Of a stretch of DNA of 43,969 bases, positions 8,899 through 16,262 are shown one piece after another (within the stretch, counting starts at the first letter, position 1; the number at the start of each line of letters is the position of its first letter). The notes below the pieces were generated by a model. That model was not told the DNA's origin, ran no database searches, and saw nothing but the letters and a program-made list of their open reading frames with translations. This stretch comes from DAOTTX01 sp034437515 (GTDB lineage Bacteria > Chloroflexota > Anaerolineae > Aggregatilineales > Phototrophicaceae). Location of the stretch: contig DAOTTX010000212.1 of the NCBI GenBank assembly GCA_034437515.1, positions 1 through 43,969 on the forward strand, written 5' to 3'. Made by a program: the position numbers and the translations under genes.

Positions 8899-9182
8899 GT
8901 TTTTCCTCCTGTTTTTAGACAGTGCTATTCGTTGACAAAGTTTGATTTACAAAAAAGTACAATTGTTGTAACAGCATGTTTTGCTTACAACGTAGCGATT
9001 ATAACCAACCATATCGAGTTATGCTACAAATCATTTCACTTTCCCAGGGCAATCGCACCCGCTCGCGACGATCTCGACTCAAACGCCGAATGTGACATTG
9101 TCGAATTACGCTCACCGTAAATCGCCGCGTAGCGAGAATGATGCTATTATGAAGGCTGTTTTGTCCGTAGGTGAAAAGTGTT

Positions 9183-11102
9183 ATGCGACGGAAAATCAGT
9201 TTTGTGCTTATCCTCTTGTTGGCAGCGTGCAGCAGCGGCGATGCAGACCCGCCGAACGAGAGCGCCCTGCCAACCTTAATGCGCCCTGCTGAAGTCACCG
9301 CAGTGGTCGAAGCCCCCAGCCCCACAAATGCCGGAATGACCGGCGTACTCGAACATTGGGTCGCTGCGGAAAGTACGCTGCGTGCCGATGGGCAAGACCG
9401 CTGGCGCTTTACCGGGCTAGCCGGTGATCAGATCCGCATCCGCGCCATCGGGGGGACGCTCATGCTTGAATTGACGCTGCACGGCGCAGACGGTGATCCA
9501 CTGCAAAGCGGCGAGGCCATCGAGGCGACTCTGCCCACCGACGGCATCTATGAGGTGCTGGTCGAGGCCACCCAGGGCAACGGACGCTACGAGATCGGCC
9601 TGAGCTATACCGACCGGGCCAACCCGGCGGCAGGCGGCGCGACCCCGGTGCCGGAAGTGGTCGGCGTGCCTACCCCGGCGACCCGCTGCGTCGAGGAAAG
9701 CAACTTCATCGGGCGGCTGGAATCCGACTCGACGGTCGGCGGCACTGTCGAAGGTGCGGATCACTATTACGTCTACGAGGGGACGCCCGATACCTACATT
9801 CAAGTGGAGATGAGCCGCGTTTCCGGGATGCTTGACCCGCGCTTGCGCCTGTATGCGCCGGATTGCACCGCACTCGCCACCGATGACGACAGCGGCGATG
9901 CACAAAACGCGGTGCTGCGTAACATTCGTCTGCCGCAAGACGGGTTGTACATCGTCGAGGTGAGCGGCGGCGGCCTGGACGGCGGCTATGCGCTCTCGCT
10001 GCTGGTCAGCCAGACCGTCGCACAGCTCCCGGTGACGCTGGAAGCGGTTAACACGGCGACGCCCGCGCCGACCTACAACGTCCCGCAACGACTGCCCGCC
10101 ATCCCCGGCAACCGTCTGGAGAACCACGTTCCGGTCAGCGCGACGATGGATCCCGCCAGCGTGGATATTTATCCGTTCTATGCGACGATGGGTGAGGTGG
10201 TGACGGTCAGCGTCAGCCCGGCGCTGGGGGTGAACTTCGTGCCGCAACTCGAAATCGTTGACCCCGACGGTAGTGTGATCGCCACTGCGGATGGCAGCAC
10301 CGCCGCCGATGCCAGCGGGACGGTGTTGATCACGCCGATCCGGGCGACGTTGGAGGGTGTGTACCAGATTTTCGTCACCGGAGAGGGCAACAGCAGCGGT
10401 GCGTATACGATCAGCTACGGCACCGGCTCCACCGTGCGGGAGGTGGCACGCGGTGAAGCGGCCTTCGACATCGAAAACACCGGCAACATCGACCGGCGCG
10501 GCAACCGCGATGTGTGGACGGTCGAACTACGCGCCGGGGATATCATCAACGCGAGTGTCGCCCCGGCGCTGGCAAGCTCGCTCGACCCCATCCTCGAACT
10601 GGTGCCGCTGGATCAACCCGCGACCGTGCTCGCCGTCGATGACAACAGCGGCGGTGACCGGGGCGCGTTGCTGCGTGAGGTGCGCATTCAGGAGAGCGGC
10701 GTCTATCTGCTGCGGGTGAAGGCGGCACAGGCGGCCTCGCTGGGCACGTATAACCTGCTGTGGCGTTATATCAACGTCGCGCCGACCTTCACCCCGGCTC
10801 CGGCGCGGTCGCCGTTGGTCACCATCCAGGACGATGTACCGGACGGTGAATATCAGTTTTATCCGTTTTATGGGCAGGCCGGGCAGCGGATACAGGTACA
10901 GGTCACCGGCAGCGGCGACTTTGACCCGGTAGCGGCGCTCATCGGGCCGGGCGGTGAGACACTGGTCAACGTGGATGACTATGAGGGTGACCTCAACCCG
11001 TTCTTCATTTATGAACTGCCCGCCGAGGGGACGTACAACATCCGCGTTAACGGATACATCGAAGGCGGCGGCTACGAGTTGACGGCGTTTGTGCTGTATT
11101 AG
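9183..11102 (+). CDS. Secreted lipoprotein with repeated PPC-like beta domains
   Basis: The protein starts with a lipoprotein signal (a short basic stretch, then a hydrophobic run ending in the lipobox LAAC), so it is likely anchored outside the membrane through a lipidated Cys. The 639-residue body holds about five repeats resembling the bacterial pre-peptidase C-terminal (PPC) beta-sandwich: a D.(W/Y).F segment, then a G..(I/V).(V/I).(V/A) strand, an acidic L.L..P.G strand, and G.Y.(I/V).V(.)..G. Linkers are Pro/Thr-rich. No catalytic domain is visible, so a binding or structural role is inferred. I chose ATG 9183 over an in-frame GTG at 9171 because it places the basic residues directly before the lipoprotein signal and has AGGTG upstream. 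It is divergent from the FAS1 gene. Confidence 0.85.
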   Translation: MRRKISFVLILLLAACSSGDADPPNESALPTLMRPAEVTAVVEAPSPTNAGMTGVLEHWVAAESTLRADGQDRWRFTGLAGDQIRIRAIGGTLMLELTLHGADGDPLQSGEAIEATLPTDGIYEVLVEATQGNGRYEIGLSYTDRANPAAGGATPVPEVVGVPTPATRCVEESNFIGRLESDSTVGGTVEGADHYYVYEGTPDTYIQVEMSRVSGMLDPRLRLYAPDCTALATDDDSGDAQNAVLRNIRLPQDGLYIVEVSGGGLDGGYALSLLVSQTVAQLPVTLEAVNTATPAPTYNVPQRLPAIPGNRLENHVPVSATMDPASVDIYPFYATMGEVVTVSVSPALGVNFVPQLEIVDPDGSVIATADGSTAADASGTVLITPIRATLEGVYQIFVTGEGNSSGAYTISYGTGSTVREVARGEAAFDIENTGNIDRRGNRDVWTVELRAGDIINASVAPALASSLDPILELVPLDQPATVLAVDDNSGGDRGALLREVRIQESGVYLLRVKAAQAASLGTYNLLWRYINVAPTFTPAPARSPLVTIQDDVPDGEYQFYPFYGQAGQRIQVQVTGSGDFDPVAALIGPGGETLVNVDDYEGDLNPFFIYELPAEGTYNIRVNGYIEGGGYELTAFVLY

Positions 11103-11118
11103 CATGTGCGGATGCGTA

Positions 11119-11150
11119 ACGCAGAGCAGCAGAGGCACAGAGCAACAGAG
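11119..11150. repeat. Short CAGAG-rich repeat
   Basis: CAGAG or a close variant recurs about every six to ten bases through this 32-base stretch between two convergent genes. Similar ACGCAGAG strings are scattered in intergenic DNA of several bacterial groups, which I recall only generally. It may be a remnant of a repeat element. Confidence 0.4.
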
Positions 11151-11204
11151 AATTTGATAATTTATCTTGCGGCTATACCGAACTTTCGTGTTGTATTTTT
11201 AGCC

Positions 11205-11230
11205 CAAAACCCCCGCACGAATGCAGGGGT
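11205..11230 (-). terminator. Terminator of the DUF4397-FAS1 gene
   Basis: Reading the minus strand, ACCCCTGCA pairs with TGCGGGGGT around a CGAA-type loop with one mismatch (stem 11209-11230), then TTTT follows. It lies about 28 bases past the stop codon of the minus-strand gene. Confidence 0.75.
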
Positions 11231-11257
11231 GTAAGTTATTCGGTTGTTAGGGGAAGG

Positions 11258-12621
11258 CTAGTCTTCTTCGCCTTCGCCGTCTTCTTCGTCTTCACCGGAG
11301 TCGTCCATTTCTTCTTCGGACGTATCTTCCTCGGTGTCCATTTCTTCTTCGGACGTATCTTCCTCGGTGTCCATTTCTTCGCCGGAGTCGTCCATTTCTT
11401 CCTCGGACTCACCTTCGGCGTTCATGGCGTCTTCGGTGGCTTCGGCACCTTGCGTGCTACGCTCGGTATTGATGCCTTCACCTGCCGGGCCTAGCACACC
11501 GTCAATTGTATGAAGTACACCATTGGTCGCACCGTTGTTCACACCGATAACAGCCACACCGCCGACGGTCAGCAGCCCTTCAGTGATGCCGAGGGTGTAC
11601 TCATCGCCGGAAAGGGCGGTCACGGTTTCCATGTTACGCAGGTTGCCGAAGCGCAGGTCACCTTCGATAACATGCGCGGTCAGGATTTCGGCGAGCAGTT
11701 CGGTGTCTTCACCGACTGCCGCGCTGATTTCATCCAGCAGGTAAGGCGCGGGCAGCAGCACGGTAAACGGTCCCTCTTCGCTCAGGGTTTCCGTCAGGCC
11801 AGCGGTTTCGATGACATCTGCCCAGCCTTCATACGCTTCGTAGCCTTCAATGGCCTGCACGACCGTACCCGGTTCCTCAATCTGGCCGGTCAGCACGGCG
11901 ACTTCGCCGGGGGTGGTGTCTTCGACGATCAGCTCGCCGTCTTCACCTGCTGCGGCAATCAGATAGTAGTTGCCGTCGAGCATATCGATTTCTTCTGGCT
12001 CTGCCGTCATCTCACCGGTTTCACCGGAAGTCGCATAGCTGAATGTGTAGGTGCCAGAGTCCACGAAGATGCTGCCGAAGGGCATCCCGGTACTGGGTAG
12101 ACCCGTGAAGAAAGGCACACCATCACGATTGAAGTCGATGGTCTGGTCACCGCCTAGCCCGTTCACAAAGGTGATGTTTGCCGTCGCGGGAACCAGATCG
12201 GCGTTGATATTTTGGGTTGCGGCGATCACGGTCGGGTTGCCTTCCGCGTCTTCGGTGACGGCGAAGACATTCCACTGACCGGCGCTAATGGCAACGTCAT
12301 CTAAGCTGATAACCGCATCTTCGATGGCAGTACCGGCAGCGACCACATCAACATCATAAGTTTCTTCGGCGGGCGTCACCGGGATCCAGCCACTCACTAC
12401 GCCGAATTCGACTTCGGTCAGGTCACCGGCGTCACCGTTGACGTAAATATCAACCGCGCCAGCGTTCGGGGCGAAGTGTGCAAAGCGGACGAATGTGTCG
12501 CCGTCCATCGTCGGCATATCCATCGCTTCTTCGGTGGCTTCGGGGTTTCTTCCTGTGCCATCACCGGCGTCACCATCAGGGCAGCCAGTAAAAGCGTGAT
12601 CAACAAAGTAAATTTGCGCAT
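11258..12621 (-). pseudogene. Secreted DUF4397-FAS1 protein, split by a one-base frameshift
   Basis: The body (minus strand, ending at 11258) encodes a DUF4397 domain with its FVRFAHFAPNAG start and VYVNG-like strand, then one FAS1 domain (PFTVLLPAP, AHVIEG, GVLHTIDGVL), then an acidic tail. This frame has no signal peptide. The neighbouring frame starting with ATG at 12621 gives a perfect one (MRKFTLLI..., ending MAQEETP) and then turns into nonsense. Adding one base in the GGGG run at 12542-12545 (CCCC on the coding strand) joins them into EETPEATEEAMDMP and gives 454 residues, which fits the length of 1,364 bases being one short of a multiple of three. Either a real inactivating indel or a homopolymer sequencing error. 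If intact, it would be a surface adhesion-like protein, related in domain content to the five-FAS1 gene. Confidence 0.85.
11305..11370. repeat. Two exact 33-bp tandem repeats in an acidic coding tail
   Basis: Bases 11305-11337 and 11338-11370 are identical and each encodes the 11-residue block EEEMDTEEDTS. Diverged relatives (EEEMDDSGE) flank them. The tail they encode is over 60 residues of almost only Asp, Glu, Ser, Thr, Gly and Met. The perfect identity suggests a recent slippage event. Confidence 0.85.
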
Positions 12622-12803
12622 ACTTTCTCCATATCAGTAACTTGTAATGTTCTCATCGTATGTAGACTAAGTAAGCTCACTCCCAAATTCTCGTGAGCCA
12701 TGCGTTCACAATAGTAAAATGTGTGATGAGCGTATACTTTAAGCTTTCATCCGACAACCCGGTGTTATGATGTTGTTACACCATTGTTTAAACGAGGTTT
12801 GTA

Positions 12804-15620
12804 ATGACTACATTTTCCGATGTCTTTATCTCGTATTCACGTCGGGATACTAAATTTGCCCGGCTTATCTTCGACCGCCTTAAAGATGAGGGGCGTGAGG
12901 TCTGGGCAGATTGGGAAGACATCCCGTTGACCGCCGATTGGTGGCAAGAGATCAAGTCCGGCATCGAGTCCTCGAATACGTTCGTATTCGTCGTCACACC
13001 TGACTCGGTGCAGTCCGAAGTGTGCCGTGACGAGATCGACTACGCCGTGAAAACAAACAAGCGATTCATCCCGGTGATGCATCGGGATCTAGATGACGAC
13101 AACCTCAAGAACAAGCTGCACCCGGTTATTCACACACATAACTGGGTGTTCTTCCGTGAAGAAGATGACTTCGACGAGGCATATAATCGTCTCGTGGATT
13201 CGATAGACACCGATCTCAACCATGTTCGGCACCACACACGGCTGCTCGTCCGTGCGCGTGAATGGAGTGAGAACGACCGTGATGACAGCTATCTGCTCAA
13301 CGGTGATGAGATCACCAACGCGGAGGCGTGGCTGCACGACGCCAGAAGCAAAGACCCCGCCGCGACCGATTTACACCGAGAATACATCTCGCACAGTCGT
13401 GAGTTTGAAGACCAGCGCACGCGCTTGTTACGCAATCTGCGGCGTGGGATGGTGGGCTTTGCGGTCGTCGGTGTGTTGGCGGTCGCGGCGGTGGTGCTCG
13501 CGTTGCTCCAGGTGAGCAGCGCACAGGACGAAGCCGATGCCGCTGCGGTACAGGTCAGCACAGCGGAGGCACGGCTGGATGAGGTCAGCGGGCAGGTGCA
13601 GGCCGCCCGTGATGAGATGCAATCGATTCAACTTGCGGCGATGGCACAGCAGGAAAGCGAAAACGACGTGCCGCTGGCGGCGCTGCTGGCACTGCACGCC
13701 CTGCAAACCCACTACGTGCCGGAGGCCGACGCGCTGCTGGGTCAGGTCGCTAATTCGATCTCGCTTGTGCGATTTGAACAGCACACAGACGAGGTGACCA
13801 GTGTCGCCTATGCACCGGATGGCACGCGGGCGCTCAGTGCCGGGGCGGATCATACCGCTCGGCTGTGGGACGTCGCCACGGGTGAGGAAATCATGGTCTT
13901 AGAAGCGCATGATGACAGCCTGACGGATGTCGCCTTCTCACCAGATGGCACACAGATCGCTACCGCCAGCCTCGATGGGCAGATCATCTTATGGGAGGAC
14001 GGCGATCCCGTCCAAACACTTAACGCCCATGCCGAAGGTGTTTACGCGCTGGCCTTCTCACCGGATGGGACACAACTCGTCAGCGGTGGTGCGGATAACA
14101 CCGTGCGTGTGTGGGACGCGGCAAGCGGGGAAAACATCCGTGCGTTTGCCGGTCATACCGGGCTTGTTCGAGCGGTGGCCTATGCGCCGGACGGCACACA
14201 GATCGCTAGCGGTGGTGAAGACGCCACCGTCCGTGTGTGGGCGGCAGCGACCGGGCAGATACGCTATGTTTTCGACGATCATGAGGACTGGGTGCGGACG
14301 GTTGCTTATTCGCCGGATGGGGAGACACTCGCCACCGGTGATGACGATAATGAGATTATCTTGTGGGACCTCACCACCGGGGAGCAGGTCACCAAACTAA
14401 CCGGGCATGAGGGTTGGGTGCGTGAGGTGACCTTTTCCCCCGACGGTGACCGTATGCTCTCGGTCAGTGATGACCGTACCGCTATCATCTGGGATGCTTC
14501 GACCTATGCCCAACTCTATAAATTCTTCCACACCGGGTATGTGCTGGCGGGTGCTTTCTCACCGGATAGTCAGTTTGTGCTGACCGGCTCCGAACATGAC
14601 ACCGCCCAGATTTATGACCCGGCGGCGGGCCTGAGCCAGCAGCGGTTTGTCGGGCACGAAGAATGGGTGCGAGCCGTCGCTTTTTCACCGGATGGTGAAC
14701 GTATCGTCACCGGTAGCGATGATAAAACCATCCGGCTGTGGGACGCGACCAGCGGAGAGCAAATCACCATACTGAACGGACATGAAGATTGGGTGCGGGC
14801 CGTCGCTTTTTCACCGGATGGCACACAGATATTGAGCGGCAGCGACGACGCCACCGCCCGGCTGTGGGATGCGACCAGCGGCGACGAGATGCTGCGGTTG
14901 GCAGGGCATGAAGATTGGGTGCATACCGTCGCTTTTTCACCCGATGGTACGCGGGTCATCACCGGCAGCGATGACGGAATCGCTCACCTATGGGATGCGA
15001 CCAGCGGCGACAAACTGCTTCAGGTCGATCATGGTGCGTCTCTCAATGTGGTCGCCTTTTCGCCTTCCGGGGAACGTTTTCTCTCCGCTGGCAGCGAAGG
15101 CGCGGTCAAGGTCTGGGATGCGACGACCGGTGAGAGCGTCAGCACCTTTCTCGGTCATCAGGTCGCGGTTCGTGATGCGCTTTTCATCAACGACGCACAG
15201 GTGGTCAGCGTCGGGGATGACCTGAACGCCCGGCTGTGGTTGGTCGAAAACATCGAGGAACTGCGCGTGTTCACCGGGCACACAGACAGCGTGCTTTCAG
15301 TGGCGGCTTCATCGGACGGTGCCTATCTGCTGACCGGTAGCGTCGATCAAAGCGCCCGGTTGTGGGTGATGCAAACCGGCGAAACCGTCCGTGTGCTTAC
15401 CGGGCACACGGATTGGATACGTGATGTGGCTTTCTCCCCGGACGGCTCGTCTGTGGTCACCGCGAGCGATGATCGCACCGCCCGATTGTGGGACGCCGAA
15501 TTAGCACCGATGATATCATTGGTTTGTGACCGCCTCAGCATATTAGACCGCACGTTGACCGCTGCCGAACGACGCGAATTTAACATCACCGACGAAACAG
15601 CGATTTGTCCGTCGGCATGA
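12804..15620 (+). CDS. TIR domain membrane protein with 14 WD40 repeats
   Basis: The order in this 938-residue protein is: TIR domain (about 1-140; DVFISYSRRD start, Trp46-Trp47 followed by Glu49 in the position of the catalytic glutamate of NAD-cleaving TIR domains), a spacer with AEAWL and YISHSRE motifs (170-205), one transmembrane helix (about 214-236), a coiled coil (about 237-275), an LALLALHAL helix (about 290-300), and 14 WD40 repeats (about 322-905) that could make two seven-bladed propellers. The tail has RTLTAAERREF, a motif I associate with bacterial WD40 signalling proteins. The N-terminal TIR should face the cytosol; the sidedness of the propellers is not certain. No STAND ATPase is present, unlike many WD40 proteins. 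NADase activity and a defence or cell-death role are inference. GAGG precedes ATG 12804 by six bases. Confidence 0.93.
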   Translation: MTTFSDVFISYSRRDTKFARLIFDRLKDEGREVWADWEDIPLTADWWQEIKSGIESSNTFVFVVTPDSVQSEVCRDEIDYAVKTNKRFIPVMHRDLDDDNLKNKLHPVIHTHNWVFFREEDDFDEAYNRLVDSIDTDLNHVRHHTRLLVRAREWSENDRDDSYLLNGDEITNAEAWLHDARSKDPAATDLHREYISHSREFEDQRTRLLRNLRRGMVGFAVVGVLAVAAVVLALLQVSSAQDEADAAAVQVSTAEARLDEVSGQVQAARDEMQSIQLAAMAQQESENDVPLAALLALHALQTHYVPEADALLGQVANSISLVRFEQHTDEVTSVAYAPDGTRALSAGADHTARLWDVATGEEIMVLEAHDDSLTDVAFSPDGTQIATASLDGQIILWEDGDPVQTLNAHAEGVYALAFSPDGTQLVSGGADNTVRVWDAASGENIRAFAGHTGLVRAVAYAPDGTQIASGGEDATVRVWAAATGQIRYVFDDHEDWVRTVAYSPDGETLATGDDDNEIILWDLTTGEQVTKLTGHEGWVREVTFSPDGDRMLSVSDDRTAIIWDASTYAQLYKFFHTGYVLAGAFSPDSQFVLTGSEHDTAQIYDPAAGLSQQRFVGHEEWVRAVAFSPDGERIVTGSDDKTIRLWDATSGEQITILNGHEDWVRAVAFSPDGTQILSGSDDATARLWDATSGDEMLRLAGHEDWVHTVAFSPDGTRVITGSDDGIAHLWDATSGDKLLQVDHGASLNVVAFSPSGERFLSAGSEGAVKVWDATTGESVSTFLGHQVAVRDALFINDAQVVSVGDDLNARLWLVENIEELRVFTGHTDSVLSVAASSDGAYLLTGSVDQSARLWVMQTGETVRVLTGHTDWIRDVAFSPDGSSVVTASDDRTARLWDAELAPMISLVCDRLSILDRTLTAAERREFNITDETAICPSA

Positions 15621-15714
15621 CAGCCGAGAGAATAAAACTGTACGAATGGTCTAGTGCCTCGCGCTGGAAATCTGCTAGGATAGAAGCAAAAACAAGTACA
15701 GAAAGGCGCATCAT

Positions 15715-16179
15715 TTGAATATCGTATTTGCTTCTGACCATGCGGGTTATCCGCTGAAAGAAGATCTGAAAACACACCTCGAAGCACAGGGACACACCGT
15801 GATTGATCTCGGTGTGGATACCGACGAAGTCCCGGCGGATTATCCCGACGCCGCCGGGTGGATCGCGCAGGCCGTGCTTGACGGGCGTGCCGAACGGGGC
15901 ATCCTCGTCTGTGGCAGCGGTGTCGGTGCGAGCATCGCTGCCAACAAATTCCCCGGCATTTATGCGGGGGTCTGCCATGATACCTACAGCGCCCATCAGG
16001 GGGTCGAACACGACAACATGAACATCTTATGCGTCGGCTCACGGGTGATCGGTGTCAATGTCGCACGAGAACTCGCGGACGCCTTCGTCACGGCGACCTT
16101 CAGCGGTGCGGCACGGCATGTGCGGCGCTTTGGTAAGGTGCAGGCCATCGAGCAGCAATATTCACTCACTCACTCGTGA
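15715..16179 (+). CDS. rpiB: Ribose-5-phosphate isomerase B
   Basis: RpiB interconverts ribulose 5-phosphate and ribose 5-phosphate in the pentose phosphate pathway. The 154-residue sequence has the family hallmarks: the ASDHAG start motif at about residues 6-11, the GILVCGSGVGASIAANK stretch with its catalytic Cys, and the HDN and GSRVIG region near residue 100. The start codon is TTG at 15715, with AAAGG eight bases upstream; no ATG start preserves the N-terminus. It lies 83 bases upstream of the transaldolase/PGI fusion and probably forms a carbon-metabolism cluster with it. Confidence 0.95.
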   Translation: MNIVFASDHAGYPLKEDLKTHLEAQGHTVIDLGVDTDEVPADYPDAAGWIAQAVLDGRAERGILVCGSGVGASIAANKFPGIYAGVCHDTYSAHQGVEHDNMNILCVGSRVIGVNVARELADAFVTATFSGAARHVRRFGKVQAIEQQYSLTHS

Positions 16180-16262
16180 GCGTTGACCGCACAAAATGTC
16201 TTATCGTAATGAGATGCGTTAGAATGAAGCTATTCGAATAAATACATTTTTAAGGAGTCGAA

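Noticed and set aside
8933..8960. Promoter-like TTGACA followed by TACAAT in the FAS1/lipoprotein gap
   Set aside because: The spacing of 20 bases is outside the normal range, and the position is over 200 bases from the lipoprotein start.
9417..10247. 276-codon antisense frame in the PPC-like lipoprotein gene
   Set aside because: It lies fully within a well-supported gene and is rich in Arg/His/Gln, as antisense of GC-rich genes usually is.
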